Notes: generated by a model from the sequence alone, not told the origin. Counted from the stretch's first letter, positions 23,946-38,012 are shown. The stretch is 64,000 nt of DNA from Epinephelus fuscoguttatus (GCF_011397635.1 NC_064754.1:29182543-29246542), one strand, 5' to 3'. Numbers and translations: made by a program.

Positions 23946-26900
23946 TCATGGATTGTAGGCCCCAGCAGCCAGCAGCAGGTTCCTGCGGGTGAAGTGAAGG
24001 TGTATGACAGGTGTGGATTTAGACAAGTAGGTGCCCAAAATAAGCTCCTGGGAGTTATCTTGTAGATGGATGTGTCCTGTAGCTGCTGTGAAATCATCAG
24101 TCTCTAAATCATCAAATGCTTTCGTAGCATCCCACAGACGAACTGTGTTGTCCATGGAGCCTGGGAAAACAAAAGAAATCATTGTCATTGGAAGTGAAAC
24201 TGCAGAAATTCCACTCAGACCTTCACGGTATAGGGTGAATTTTTCCTTTAAGAGATGTTGTAGGTCACCCACCAGATGCAAGGATCTCTCCGTCTCTGCT
24301 GAACCGGAGTGAGTAGATGGTATCTGTGTGGCCTTTCAGCTCTCCGATCATCAGCCCATGCCCAATATCCCACAGAAGAACTCTGCCATCAGTGGCTCCT
24401 GAAGCCAAAAACTTCCCATTGGGAGAGAAAGCCAGCGCATGTATAGGACCCTGAAAGGTAAGAGTTAAAAGACCTGCTCAGTTGTGGTTTCTGCAGCAGT
24501 CAGTCATTATGTTAACATGCACAGTTAAGTGGAGCTATGGTTATAGCTATTTTGTTTGAGTTTGTAAATGCTTATTTCCATTACTTTAGACAACACATTT
24601 GGCATTATCAGGCCCTACTGCTGACAGATCAGGGGGGCACTGCTCTATTAACTCGTCTGACCTTGTGACCAGTGAAGATCCGGACACAGTTTCCATTCAG
24701 GACATCCCAAAGTCTTATCGTGCGATCAGAAGACCCTGTGGCCACATAATTGGAGTTGGGGTGGAAGCGGGTGCAGGTGACATCAGCTAGGTGACCAGAA
24801 AAAATCCTCAGAGGCTGGTAGTGATCTGTTGCCCACAGACTGTTGGAGGAAGCATAACAGAGAACAGTGACAGACATCTGTAGACAGGGCTGTGCTGTGT
24901 ATTCCTCTGTGTCACAGAAAAATTCTGAAAGACAGTTTCTTACCGAGCAACTCTGTCATGTCCCCCGGAGACAAAATAGTACCCATGGGGGGAAAAGTGG
25001 GTGTCCCACACTGGGTAGTTGTGACCTTTGTAGCCCACCAGACAAGTAAATGTTTGAAGACTCCATAGCCGGACTGTACCATCTTCAGAACTCGACAACA
25101 GGTAGTTTCTGAAAGGGAGAGCAAAGAGGTATGTTTAAACTGTTAACATGAGTGCACTGACTGACAGTAATAAAGCAGGCCTTAAAATCAACAATGAATT
25201 GATTCATACCTGTCTGGGCTGAAGCTGATGCCATAAACCGGTCCACTGTGTCCATGGAGGATCTTTGACTCGCTTGCCGTCTTCTCATCCATGATCCTCT
25301 CCAGCACATCGTCTGACTCTTTGTCAATCAGATTCAAGTCTTGAGGGAGAGAAGAGGGGAAAAAAGTTACTAGTGTTACAGAATGTCAGGAAAACGTTAA
25401 TCGAGTTCAGGGTGGTCAGACTCATGCACTGTACCTGCTGCAGACTTGACCTTGCGGAGCTTTTTCGGTGTGACACTCCACACCCGCACTGTGGAGTCAG
25501 CGAAGCCTCCTGCGATCAGGCTGGAGTCATCTGTGAAGTCAACTGCAGTCAGACCCTGCAGGGTGAAAGGTGGGAATAATTAGAAATGATTCTCCTGTAG
25601 TTTACTGTTAACTAACCACACTCTACCACTTCATTAAAGGGACAGTTTGGATTTTTTGAAGTGGGGTTGTATGAGGTGCTTATCTAGAGTCAGTGTATAA
25701 CCTACAGTAGATGGCAGTCAGCATGTCCCGTTTGGAGAAGCAGACAGGGGTACCAACACAGAAGCTTAGCAAGGTACTGCTGTGAACATGGGTGGTAGTA
25801 AAATGTATTTTAGCCATAATTAAAAAAATATCAGCATCAGTCTAAGTGTATACTATGCCTTTGATATTTTATCCTCTTTACCTTGCTGTCAGACAGCCCT
25901 CTCTGATAGGAATCTGAAGCTGTTATCCATGCCTTCTTAAAAGCTACCAGAATCCTTTGACAAAAGCAGTAATTTTGCCTGGCTGAACACTGGAGCTGCT
26001 GGTCTACCGCTGCCTCCATTGGTTAAATTTGTTTGTGTTACTGTGGGACTTTAATGTATTAAAGGATTAGTTCTGATTCACCAAAGTCACACAACAACAT
26101 AAACTAGTCATATGTTCTGGGAGGTAAAATCAGTGATTTTGTCAGAGGAGTCTGGTGGCTTTGAAGAGAGCATAGAGAACAGCTTCAGTTCCCCGTGAGA
26201 GAGGGCTGTCAAACGTTAACGCAAAGCGGTGAAAATATTCTAAATATAGCGTACACTAGCTATATAAAAAAATGTTCAGGTAGCTAAAATACATTTTGCC
26301 ACTGCCCCCATTCACAGCAGTACATCACTTAGCGTCTGTGGCAGTACTTCTGCCACTAAGTGGGGGCATGCGGACTCCCATTTACTGCAGGTAATACACT
26401 GACTATGGATAAGTACATCATACAACCCCACTTCAAAAGATCTGAACTCTCTCTTTAAATGTGTTCACATCTCAGCTACACAGTGATTGCTCTGGTTGTG
26501 AGTAATTACCTGGTAAGCATTCAGAAATGTGTAGAAGCAGATGGAGGGCAGGTTATCGGGTCCCAGGCGGATCCTCTTGGTGGCCTCCTTCATGTACATG
26601 ATCTTGTCCAGCTTGTCTGAATCTTTTAGTTCTGGAAGAGGTATCCTGAACAACAAGAAACACACGGCAACTGTCACTGACTGCTGGGTCCACATACAGT
26701 GTCAGGACTTTAAAAAAGAGGTTGAAAGTAAATTAATGCAAATATGACAATGTGTCTCTTTCTGTGGATAAGTCATATCCAGCTCCCTCAGAATTAAACT
26801 TCTGAATTCATGCATTAATTTTTAGATAAATTGTCCCCTAACCGCTGCAGCTAGCATGTTGTGGCTGTTAAGAGCTATATACTGGTGTATTAAAAATCTC

Positions 26901-29222
26901 TACCTTGTCTGTGAAGGTGCATTGGGATCCTGCTTCTTGCTCTTGGAGCCCATGCTGTCCTTTTTAGGTTTCTTCTTCTTGGGTTTACCCTCCTCATTCT
27001 CGGCCTCCTCATCCTCATCATCAAGAGGCAGCTCAATTTCTGGTTCCTTCAGCAGTCCATAATAAACCTGAGTGAATGATAATGAAACAAGAACATGTTG
27101 TGAATTCAACAACTGCTTGGGAAGACAAAGAAAACAAAGACGTCATCATATACGTGTGCTGGTGTGTAAATCCAACCTTAGCCTTATTGGCCTCTCGCTT
27201 GGCCTCTCCCGCCAAACTGCCAGACATGGCGTCGATCTGGCTCTTGCTGCGCGGCATGCCATCGAAGATGTCAATGTAGAGGTGCTCTTGGATGATATTC
27301 CAAATCTGGTTGTTCTGACGCTCCTGCAGGTGCCTCTTCAGCAGCTGGTAGGAGTCCCGGGAGATACGCAAGACGAACTTGCTGGTACGGAAGTCCAGCA
27401 GGGTCTCGTTGCCTCTCATGTGCTCCCTCTTGGACAGGCTGGACAGAACGCGCAAGTCGTCTTCGTAATAACACTCTTGATCGCCGCTGAACCTGAGATG
27501 GAGAGAAATGAAAGACGTAGGGTTTATCAACTGTGCGGGATTTAATGCTACTAAAAACAAAATAGGGTTGTCAGTTTTCAGTTGGAGGGACAAACGATAT
27601 GTGAAGGGAACTCACTTTTCAAAGAACGCCTTGGCCTCACTTTCGTGATTGTTGTACACCAGTTCCAGATACATGTGTACAAACAGTGGGTAGAAGACCT
27701 GGGACAGCTCCGCTCGGTGACAGTCCAAGACAGACTCTATGAACTTCTTCAGGCCGCTGTAGTAAACCTGGTACAGCGCCGGGTCTCCCTGCTGGCTGTA
27801 AGCTGACAGCACCACATTGACATCTGGCTGATCCTCCCCAACAGCTGATGAAGAAGAAGTGAGGGTGAGATGTGCATGCTGTTGGTATTGGCCAACTACA
27901 TTACAGCTTTTAAAAACAATATCATATTAGACTTGAAATGAACTGTCATTTAGGTGGAAAATAAAAATACCATGGCTTTATAAGACGACTTTTAAACATG
28001 GGAGATGACATGATGACAGCTGAGCCAGCTCTGTAACTACTAAGAAAACTTAAACTGTTAACTGTGTGAAAAAGCTACAACGTGGGTATTGTCAGATTTT
28101 CTTGACATAATTATGACACAGATGTCAGTTGGTTTTGAACCTTCACTTGAGCTTAATCATCTGAATGGGAAAATATTGCTTAGCTTAATTTAATTTGAGT
28201 TAGTAACAAAAAAAGACACAAATGGAGGTGAAGAAAATGCATGTTTAAAAAATAGAGTAACAAATTAAATCTTTTGTTGTTTGTTAATCCCACCCTTGAG
28301 GCCACTTTCCTTAAATTATAAATGGCAATTTTGTGTTGTGAATAATGAATGTAAGATGGTAACTATTCTATATTTCACATCCATTTTTACCCCTCTGTTT
28401 TTTAATTCAGATGCATTTTTATCACCTCCATTTTTCAATTAATTTTGATACCTCTGCTTCTCATAAAAAATCATAATAATAAATAAAAATAAATAAATAA
28501 AAACATCTCTCAAGTCAGGGGGACTTTGGGAACACATCAGTAACTGCACTCAATAAACAAAAACATAAAAACCCACACATCCCTTTAATACATACTCCCT
28601 TTGTGAAAGTCTTTACAAACTTTTATCACCATAATGTAATTTGTGTTTTCCTGGTTATAAAGAGTACGATTGTAATATCTCTATAGTAATACACGTATTA
28701 GTTATCCATGTTGGGAAACACTTAGGTGACGTCATATTAACAGAAAACAGTTTGTATTAACGATGAAACAGTGTTTCACATAGTAAAAACAGCAGCTAAG
28801 TTCTGTATCAGACCTTTAGTAGGCGCCTGGGCTACAGCGGAGGATGAGCTGGTCACCCGGCTCAGAAGAGAGCTCGTATCCCCGCCACTTTCCACGTCCA
28901 CGCTGCCCGCAGCAGCCCCGGAGCCTGCCCCGGATGAGTCACTCCCCTTCAGGTCCAGTGAGTCCTCCGGTAATCCCGCTTCACGACGCAGAATTTCGAC
29001 GGACTCGGTCAGTTTGTTCTTTTTGAGGAATTGCAGGACAGCCAGCAGCGTCTGCTGCTCCTCCGGGGATTTGTTACCCCCAGCCGGAGCACTGGAGCCC
29101 GGGGACGTAGAGAGCAACCTTCCCTCGTTTGCATTATTATTTCCACAGCCGTCGTTTGCTGGTTCTGTTTTTATGTCTTTTTCTTCAGCCGCGTCGCCCA
29201 TACCACCCTGTACGGCCGCCAT
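23946..29222 (-). CDS. taf5: TAF5, TFIID/SAGA WD40-repeat subunit
   Basis: Eleven exons: 29222-28814, 27844-27616, 27492-27177, 27067-26904, 26645-26510, 25555-25435, 25339-25210, 25108-24944, 24839-24662, 24450-24273, 24160-23946. They total 2241 nt and encode 746 aa (human 800; the shorter part is the low-complexity N-terminus). A LisH-like motif is at about residues 58-84 (TLLAVLQFLKKNK). The TAF5 N-terminal helical domain spans about 137-320 (DCHRAELSQVFYPLFVHMYLE begins it). A Lys-rich acidic linker with KPKKKKPKKDS follows. The C-terminal WD40 propeller starts at about residue 419 (e.g. GSSDRTIRLWDV). TAF5 scaffolds TFIID and is shared with or paralogous to SAGA subunits. ATG 29222-29220 has a good context (GCCGCCATTTT on the plus strand) and is preceded by an NRF1-like site. 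Confidence 0.96.
25634..26458. mobile_element. Large foldback MITE in taf5 intron 5
   Basis: The left end begins TTAAAGGGACAGTTTGGAT and the right end, read in reverse, begins TTAAAGAGAGAGTTCAGAT. Both continue into TTTGAAGTGGGGTTGTATGA and CAGTGTAT. Homology between arms extends about 190 bp each (for example AAAATGTATTTTAGC near 25801 and its mirror near 26285). The centre is unrelated and lacks a transposase. It is a non-autonomous palindromic DNA element of about 825 bp filling most of the intron. Confidence 0.8.
27845..28813. other. taf5 intron 1, no features seen
   Basis: This 969-bp intron is AT-rich with an (AAAT)-like stretch near 28480-28500. No coding segment, repeat family or conserved motif could be recognised. 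Confidence 0.6.
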
Positions 29223-29345
29223 TTTAGAAATGAAATGCGCATGTGCGAGGTTTAAAAACGGAAAACACTGAGTTTGTGAGATCGAGTCATCTGATTGGTG
29301 CTTATCGATGCTTCGTCATCATGTGTAGAGCGGAAGTCCCGCCTC
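29223..29345 (-). promoter_or_regulatory. taf5: taf5 promoter / 5' UTR
   Basis: Within 125 bp upstream of the ATG lie a near-perfect NRF1 palindrome TGCGCATGTGCG (29236-29247), a plus-strand ATTGG (29294-29298, a CCAAT box on the coding strand) and an ETS-type GCGGAAGT (about 29330-29337). No TATA is seen. This fits a housekeeping TFIID subunit. Confidence 0.6.
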
Positions 29346-31772
29346 CCTCTCACCATCATCTGTATCTCAATCAGACTGTCAATTATAGACTTTAATGTGC
29401 TGTAAATATGGTTCACATTTAACTTATTGAAACTGGTCTGTTGGTCTATTGGTAAATTGGACTATATATAAATTTATAACTTATAATTTTTTCATCAGAA
29501 GGTTAAATTTTGCTGCAGTAGTTCTCAGATATTAGCATATTTACCATGCATGACTATTGCACTTGTTGACATTTTAATTTCCCATTTAAGCCCATGTACA
29601 CTGTATGAATTTGAGCAGTAATTATCATTCTTATTTAAGAAGTGAAAACCTTATGTTTATACATAACTATGTGTCTTTTTAAAAGAGGATTCTCTCATTT
29701 ATAATGAGAGATGTACCCTTTTGTACCAGGTGGTGGCACTTTGGTCCCACACAACCCATGCCAACCAGTTGACCACCTTGGTCAAATGTGACGAAAAACA
29801 GAGCTGCAACAAAAGATTATTTTAATTCTCTATGAATTCACTGATAATTTTCTCTGAAAATATCCATCACACATCCCCAGAGCCCAGGGTGATGTCATCA
29901 TATGTGTTGTTTTGTCCCACCAATAGTTAAAAAACCCAAAGCTATTCAGTTTACTATTTAAGAGGAGCAAGGAAACCAGAAAACAGTCACATTTGAGAAG
30001 CTGAAACCAGTGAATTTATGCTATATTTTAATTTTAGAAACAAATAATCTTCCACCCTGTCATGTTTTTAAGACAAAGCCTTCTTTGCTCCACATCTAAT
30101 AAGATTTTAAAACAATGCATTGCCTTATAAAAAATACTTAATAGCATAAAATGTGATGCATAACGTACAGGTTTACTAAATATTGTGGTCTTTACAAACA
30201 TTGATTCAACTTTGTGTCTTGCTAGGCGGGATTGTTTAAATGTTTTATACATGACTTGTAGGAGTGAGGGAGAACACATGAAAGCTAGACAGTACATACA
30301 AGTATCAGCCATTCTCACTTTGCATTTTGCTGAGGCTGGATTTCTGCCTGTAACACACCTTCTTTCCTCCCTGAACACTAAACTCCCTGTCAGAGACACA
30401 CTCATATACCGCTGACTGTGCATCCTTCGGGCGATCTGTTTTCATTTCTGAGTGTCTGTCAGTAGAAAATTGGAACTTAATAGCATTTCATTTTATTTTT
30501 ATTTTTTCACACAGTGCATGAGACATGTTTAGTCCCTGGCAGCATTTCTCAATCATTTCAGATCTCTTCTATACAGGACTTTGCTCCAGATCTGTACTAA
30601 TTGTAGCACCTCATGATATTTTGTACAATAATGTTAGATAACACACTTTAAAATCTACATCTTAACCTATTACCAACTAATTTCTTGTCAAGCTCAGATG
30701 CACTTGTAGGAGCTGCTCTCTCCTTACCCAGCTTATCCACACTGGAAATGGTGAGTGAGATAACTCAGCAGCAGGTTTAACATGCAGACTAAGGTCCATG
30801 GTGAGGGGTGGGACAAAAGAAGGAGAAGGGTTCACGGCAGAAGCAGCAAGGCGTTGTATAACACTGCAGTGGCGTAGCTCTGTGTGGAGGAGCGATGGGG
30901 GTGGGGTGGGATAGGTTGGTGGGTGTAGTAGACAAACATCAGCAGCTCAGGGTGTGGTCACCAGTGTAGGCTCATTGTAAGGCTGCTAATTAAGGACTGA
31001 GGGTACATGCCTCCTTGTGGTGTCACTGAATGACAAAATATGGTGTAACACTAAGATCAGCAGTTTGACTGCACATGGTTGTCATGGCTCTTCTTGCACT
31101 TACCTTGTAGATATGCAGATGACCAGGGCTGAAACATGTGTGTCAGGCTCAAGGTTATTGATTCAAAATCTATAAGTGTTCCCTTAATGTAGTGATTTAC
31201 ATAAAGCCTGCTGTGCTGTACCGAATGACTGATATGTCCAGCACCTGCTCCACCATAAAGGTGCTTTTATTTTGAAATGATAGAATGATGAAAGATAGAG
31301 ACAGAGAGAGCAGTCTCCTGGAGCTGCTTTAATGCTTCATGGCAGCTCAGCAGTGTTGACTTTGATTTAAAATAAAGCTGAGTGATTACGTGCAGCAGCC
31401 AGCCTCTACTCCAGGGCTGATTTGTGTAGAAAAGAGACTTTAAGATTTTGAGGCACTGCTGCTTTATTAGTTACTTCATATTTTTACTCCACTACATTTG
31501 AGGGGGAAATATTGTACTGTTGTACTTCACTATATATCTGATTAATGCAGCCATATGACTTCATTTGCACATAAGATCATGAAAGTGGGGAATTCAGTGT
31601 CACTTGGATCATCTAATATTATAATACTGCTTATACAATAGGACACTCTTAAAGGGACTGTTCTTCAAAAGCCTTTTAACAGAGTATTTCTGCATCTATT
31701 CCTACTTTCACTTCAGTGGGCTACATTTGATTTCTTCCGCTCGTGTTAAGCCAATCTAGACGTCAGGATACC
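29346..31772. other. Intergenic, no gene recognised
   Basis: AT-rich sequence with no convincing ORF. One exon-like stretch at 30710-30750 has a good acceptor (CACTTGTAG) and an excellent donor (GTGAGTGAG). At 41 nt it is too short to judge. Confidence 0.5.
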
Positions 31773-32348
31773 TTTAAGGAATACTTCATCCACAACATGA
31801 CCATTTGTATATAAATTATTCATCCCATGTTAATTTGAATTTATGATGACTACTTTGTTTTTCTCACAAGCCTCCATGGAAAATTAAGAATATACAGATT
31901 TACTGATTGATTGAAGGCCACATTTAACAACAGTAAAACTATATTAAAACATTGTTTACACACTCTCAAACTACCTGAGCAGTATAATCCAAGTCTTATT
32001 TATCCACTTCTAGCTCAGTACTCCACGAACACATAAGATTTTGACTAAAAGAGTTAACTTACTTAAAACTGAACTGAAAATTAAACTTATCTCTGCTCTC
32101 TTCAAAGCCAGATTCCAATACTAAGGTTTTTTTTTAGTGAAAATGCATGTTTTAGGAAGCACTGAGCATATGACTGGATAAATGAGACTTGGATCATACT
32201 AGGTTATACTTTAATCTGTACACAGGTATTTTGATATAGTTTTGCTGTTATTAAATATGCCCTCAAAGGAATCAATAAATCAATATACTTGCCATTTTCC
32301 ATGGAGGCATGCAAGAAAAACAAAGTTTTGGTTGAAGTTTTCCTTTAA
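31773..32348. mobile_element. Foldback MITE
   Basis: The left arm contains TTTGTTTTTCTCACAAGCCTC and CCAAGTCTTATTTATCCA. The right arm contains the reverse complements in mirrored order, with outer ends TTTAAGGA and TCCTTTAA. The two arms make up nearly the whole 576 bp, so the element is essentially one diverged palindrome with no coding capacity. Confidence 0.8.
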
Positions 32349-33218
32349 GCAATTGGAAATGCGGCAGATGTCCATATGATTTCAAAGAGAGGTTGGACTC
32401 TTACATCATAAAATGAAATTACGGCTGGGGTGAAAATCTGGTTGACAATAATTTAAATGTCTAACATTAGAATTTCATGTTGTGTTGATGTTAATATTAT
32501 GACGATACGCAGATGTTGGGTTTTGTTCTCCATACCGTGTGACTAAATGTCATTTTTCTACATCAAGACGTTTGGAAGACTTATGATTTGGTAACTTAAC
32601 AACGCAATTTAAAACTAACAAAATATCAACATTATGAGTCATCAGTATTTTTTGACAAATTTACTCTGGCATTAGACGTTATCCTGACGTTGAATTTTGA
32701 TTACCTGACGTCACAGCCTAAATTCAATGAAATATCAAAATCCAGCAACGTTGGTGGCCGGCTGGGAACATTATATGGTGAAATTAGATATCATTACATA
32801 CAGTCATAACCCAGAAGTCTGGTATTTTTGTCAAAAATCAAGTTAATTTTTCACTTTTTTGGGGGGAAACATTCTTGTGCAAACATTAATATCTTCTCAG
32901 GAAAGGAACTCTTACTGTTACTTGTTTCTCATGTGCACTTTTACCAGATGTTTATGGATTCTAACCGACCTTTACCTTCACAAAACCCACGTCTGTAATC
33001 TTTTGTCGTCTGTGTTTCCCACAGTTTGGTGTGTGTTCCTATAATTAGTGTATGTAAAGCTGCTCACACTCTTCTCACAGTAGCGATGACATGTGTGAGG
33101 TGGGGAGAGACGCATGTTCAGTTGTTTGCTCCTTTCACACCTCAGTGATGACTTTGCTCAGTTCCTCCCTGTGTGTGTGCAGAAGCTGGAGAACTCTCCC
33201 ACCAACCCCCATCTCTCG

Positions 33219-33221
<3 letters not shown>

Positions 33222-33254
<33 letters not shown>
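33222..33254. repeat. (TG)n microsatellite
   Basis: About 16 uninterrupted TG units. Confidence 0.97.
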
Positions 33255-33255
<1 letters not shown>

Positions 33256-34438
33256 AGGAGGCAGCAGGGTGTGGCATCACCCAGCAGAGACAGATCTGTA
33301 GGAGCACACAAAGACCAAAGAAAGAAAAAGATCTGCACTTACACCTCTGAAATTCATGTTGCTGTGGAGCCACAACACACTGTTTGCAATTCAAACATTA
33401 GAAAATCAGTTATGCATGTTTGAGCATCATAAAATGTTCCCTCTTGTGTCATCGTCATGTCAACTGCTGCCGTTCCTGTACCTGTTATAAGAGCTCACAA
33501 TCGCAGGGTGCTAACCATTCTGGCGCTGCTAACCACTGACATGCATGATTTAAATTAAAAGGCTTTTGCTTTGTGTTTACACAGTTAATGCATCTGAGGA
33601 GAAGATGCGCCATTATGGATGCCCTCTCAAGCTGTTGTGCTTATGTGCCAGTAAAAACGTCCTCTGATGAGATTGGAGGGAAGGTTTACAGCAAATGTGT
33701 TAATTGGTATTGGTGGCATCAACCCAAGTGTGAAGGAAAATGAGCAGCAAATAATAATTCTAGATGTTGGATTAATATAACTTTGATATCAATTTTACTA
33801 TCGTCTGAGGCATATGCTGTAAAAAAAAAAAAAAGAAAAAAGGCTATTATTGAAAAGGCTTTACGTTGCAGGAAAGTGTGTATGTGCATGTTTGTGTGTG
33901 AGGCAGCAGAGAGTGATGTAGTCCTGGGAGCGCAGAATGGGGCGTGGCAGATTCTAGTCGCTTTCAGTGTTTTTATGTTTTAATGCATGCACGTGTAGGG
34001 TAGGTTTTTTCCCAGCTGTGAGAAATGGTGCAGTTGAGCTGCCTCTGCTGATTACTTGAAATAAATTCACCGTCTCCATCAGATGATTTCTCCTTCCAAA
34101 GGGCCTAATCTTATTTGAAAAAAGAACTGACAGTCATAAATTGTCCAGCCCTGGATGTCCTCTTCTACGTCTTTCAACACTCAAATGATGCTTCCCCAGC
34201 ATGCTGTCTGTCTGCCCTTATGTTATGAAGGTGTTATTGTTTTCCAGGCAGGGGCATCCAGCAGTCAGCCAGTGAGTGAGCGTGTGAAGCAGATGATCTG
34301 TGATGCTTACCTGCACATTTTTTTGCTGCCTGTCTATCTTTGTGCAGTAAACGGTCAGGAAACGCAGCAAAATCCCCCACTGAGCTGCACGAGTAAATAA
34401 TTCATGAGGTGTGACTCTCAGAAGAGGTGGAAAATGCC

Positions 34439-34525
34439 CTAAGAGAAGCAAAGAGGGAGGGAGAGAGTGAGGGGGGAAAAGATGAAGAGAGAAAAAAAGG
34501 AGGAGGAGGAGGAGGGTGGAGGTAG
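34439..34525. repeat. Polypurine (GA-rich) tract
   Basis: The plus strand is almost entirely A/G for about 85 bases, including GGAGGAGGAGGAGG repeats and a G-run just after. It could form triplex or quadruplex structures. It has no coding value despite Ser/Pro-rich frames on the minus strand. Confidence 0.8.
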
Positions 34526-35174
34526 CATGGTGGGTGGGATGGGGATTGGGTCAGGGAACAGGAGGGGTGGGGCAGCGCATGGGGAGCGGTAACAAGACAG
34601 AAAGGATGGTGCCTCACAGGATGCACGGGTGATGGAGAGACAAGGAGAGGAGCTCGATGGTGACTGTGAGAGGTGAGAGGCAGGTGTAAGTGAAAGAATG
34701 AAAAAGTGAAACGGAGCTGACAGTGAAGCATATTTTTTTGCAGTGATGTAAGAAGTGAGCAGAAGGTGAGAAGAGGGATGAAGATTTCTCTTCTTCATCC
34801 ATGGTTAATCACAATGAAGTGAAGCATTTAAACAGCTGCAGTTTTTTGATGATTTTGATACAATTAAAGCTACATCTGAAGGACTTGGTGCACAAACACA
34901 CTTTACAGATTTAGCTTTATTTTGCATTGCTACCACAAGCATCCCTGATTCAAACCTGATCTGAAAAATCCCTTTTATCACCAGTTGTGTGACAAAGTGA
35001 CAGAAGTGCTTCTGTGAGGTTAGTTTGCCACCAAATTATCTGAAATCCATCTGTCTGTTACATTAACTCACTCAAAGCTTCAGGATCAAGTTATTTCTGG
35101 TTACCTTCTATCCTGTCATTCCTTATCTTGCAGAGGCTGCTCATATTTTTTGTGCCCTATGTGAGGTGGTTCGC

Positions 35175-35176
<2 letters not shown>

Positions 35177-35237
<61 letters not shown>
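35177..35237. repeat. (GT)n microsatellite
   Basis: About 30 uninterrupted GT units. Confidence 0.97.
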
Positions 35238-35239
<2 letters not shown>

Positions 35240-38009
35240 GTGGTGCACGAATGCATTTTAGAGTCTTTTGCCCATCCAAGCAGAATAATGGGTGTGAAGG
35301 CAGAGCTGTGGCACAAGAGATCTCCATTTTGAGGGGGATAAAATGCGGTGAGCCTGCATTATTCAGCACTGACCTAACAGAAAGGCTGGATCCTGCACGC
35401 AGCTGTCGGCTCTGCCGGGCCTGGTGGATAGGCGGTGGCAGCCGCATGGAAGCAAGCTTGTTCAGTTCCTCCACAACAGCTGGGAGAAAAGTCTGAGTGA
35501 GTAAATAACATACACTCTTTATTTTGCCATAGTGCCCTTAAGCAAGTCATTTAATCCCGATCATGCTCAAAGGCAGCTGCTGCAGAAACCGTCAATACTT
35601 AAGTCTGAGGAGGTTTTGAGGAGTTACACTGCAAAAAGCATCTGTCCAAACAGGTGTATAATACTCAGCCATCAAGTTTTCTACAACTAACATCATCTTA
35701 GTGCGTTAAAAGAATAGTTTGACTTGTTTGCTTTCATTGGAGTTAGATAAGAATATCACTGCTTTCGGACATGACAGTCCAATCAGTCATCTCACCTAAC
35801 CAGAGGTGTCACAAATTTGATGACTGAATTTGAAACTTGACTTGGATTTTAACACCAATGACTTGTGACTCTACTTGGACTTGAGCCTTTTGACTTGAAA
35901 TTACTTATCACCTTTCCCCAAGTCCAAAGATATAAATGTATGTTATTTAAAAAGTGTGCAAAGGAATTAATTAATTTCCCTTTATTTCCCGAATCAACTA
36001 TTATTATTAATTTAAGAACATAGAATTTTAACAAAATAAGGGATCTAGTTTTACAGTTTGCCTTCAAATATTCAGTAAAAACTAAACAAAAATGACCTCT
36101 CATTTCTTTAGTTTGTGAACAACAATAGTAACTCAGTGAGATTCAGATTCTGTATGCAATATTAACAGTTCAACAAAATAAAATCTACCACTAATTACAC
36201 TTTTGATCAGCCCCAAATACAAAAAATGTACCCTGGGCTCTATATATATATATCAACAGGTGATTTCCTTCTTTTAGTAAAATCCTCAATGACTGAGGTT
36301 TTTTTTCTCCCACCAGGACCTTTATGCTCTGCCATTTCTCCTCTAATCATCACACTGTAACCTGTGACAGGCTGTTATGATACCATAAGTATTGCACATT
36401 TACATATATGTAGTTTTTTTGTCGAGCCACGAGTGTCATGTAGGTTTACATTTTGACAAAATCACTTGACGACACCGACTCCTGTGAGCACACAGAGAGA
36501 AAGGAGAGGGAGAGATGCTGTGCTGCTGCCAGAGGAGCTGGTGAATGAGTTCCCTCTGAGCGGTAACTCCCTGAAAGAGTCTGAGAAGTCCGGGGCTGTT
36601 CATAAAACATTCGGGACACCACAGTTTGTTTTGTTCCACACTACTGAAGCTGCTCCTCTTTCTGGAACCACCGCAGAGTCAGTGATAATACCGCTTTCAT
36701 CCATGCTTGTTGTTGCCTTGGGTAACAGTATGATGTCAATATGTCAAAAAGTCGAAATATCACGAGTGTTACGCTATGAACTTGTCAGATGATATTAAAG
36801 ATTATACCAGTATTATCGTAAACGAGATGATATGACACACCCCTAGTCCGTATGTCCTCAGAAGAGTACATCCTAATTAACAACATCTTTGCTTGCTACT
36901 ACTACTAAAATTCATCAAATTTGTGTGTCATATCAAACTACCAACATTATTAAGCATTAACATACAAGTTTCAACAATAGAAAACAGGTTAAGAATAAGC
37001 AAAGATAGCTATGTATAAGGTGTAGCAAACCAAAACTGTAATGTCCTCGTATGGGGGTGCAGGTTAGCTGGAGGCTAAAACTGTACGCTGCTAATGAAGC
37101 TTTGGTTAACCTGTATTATTGTCTTACTTATAAAGTTTCTTGCCCCATTTGACTACATTTTAGGGATTTGCTGTTGCACTCCCAGAACTTGGTGAGTACA
37201 ATAATACTATAAACACAAAATATAGCCAAAACTGTGTGCTTTAAAAAATTGATGTTAATATTGCATGCATTTGCAGAATACCAGGATGTGTGTGTCAGTA
37301 CAAACCCCAGAAACTGTTGCTATACTGTATAAAAAACAGTGGATATTTAGTTTGTCACGTTGTCACAACTGGGAGATTTCCTCATTATCGGGACAGGACT
37401 TTCTCTATATATGTACACCGAACATGTGGAGGGGTGTTCATGATCTTAACGATCTTATCTTAAAACTGTCCTTTTATATTAACTGATTCAATCGGAGTTG
37501 TTTTGACGTTCAGCACAGCCTCTCCTCTCTCTGCTTGCTATTACTCTCTGTTCCCTCCCACACACTTTCTGCCAGTAGATCTAACCAGGCACTTAAGTAG
37601 GCACCCCACTGCAGGTCCTTCCCAACACAACGTTGTGCACCACATTTTCTTTATCACTATAAATAATGCAGGCCCCATCTAAAACTAATAAGGCAGCACG
37701 GCACGGTGGGCCAACATAACAGACTCAAACCAAGACACACGCAGAGTCCTATTGGATCATTTTTATTCAACTCAGTATTCCGTGCAACCAAAACCGTGCG
37801 TCTCCACATCATATATTACATCACGATTATTGCTGTTATTCTAATTCATTGTGGGCTGTTGTTGAGCCACATGGTGTTATTACAAAGTGAAGCTTTATGT
37901 AAGAGACAATTCACTGCATGACTGTCCTTTGTTCTCTGCAATCCAAACCTCTTCAGATAGCTCCTCTACCAAATTAGCCTTCTCTGCGGTCCAATGAGCA
38001 TGTCTAAAG

Positions 38010-38012
<3 letters not shown>

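Noticed and set aside
35128-35496. 122-codon plus and 105-codon minus frames
   Set aside because: Both are mostly Cys-Val or Thr-His repeats from the (GT)n tract.
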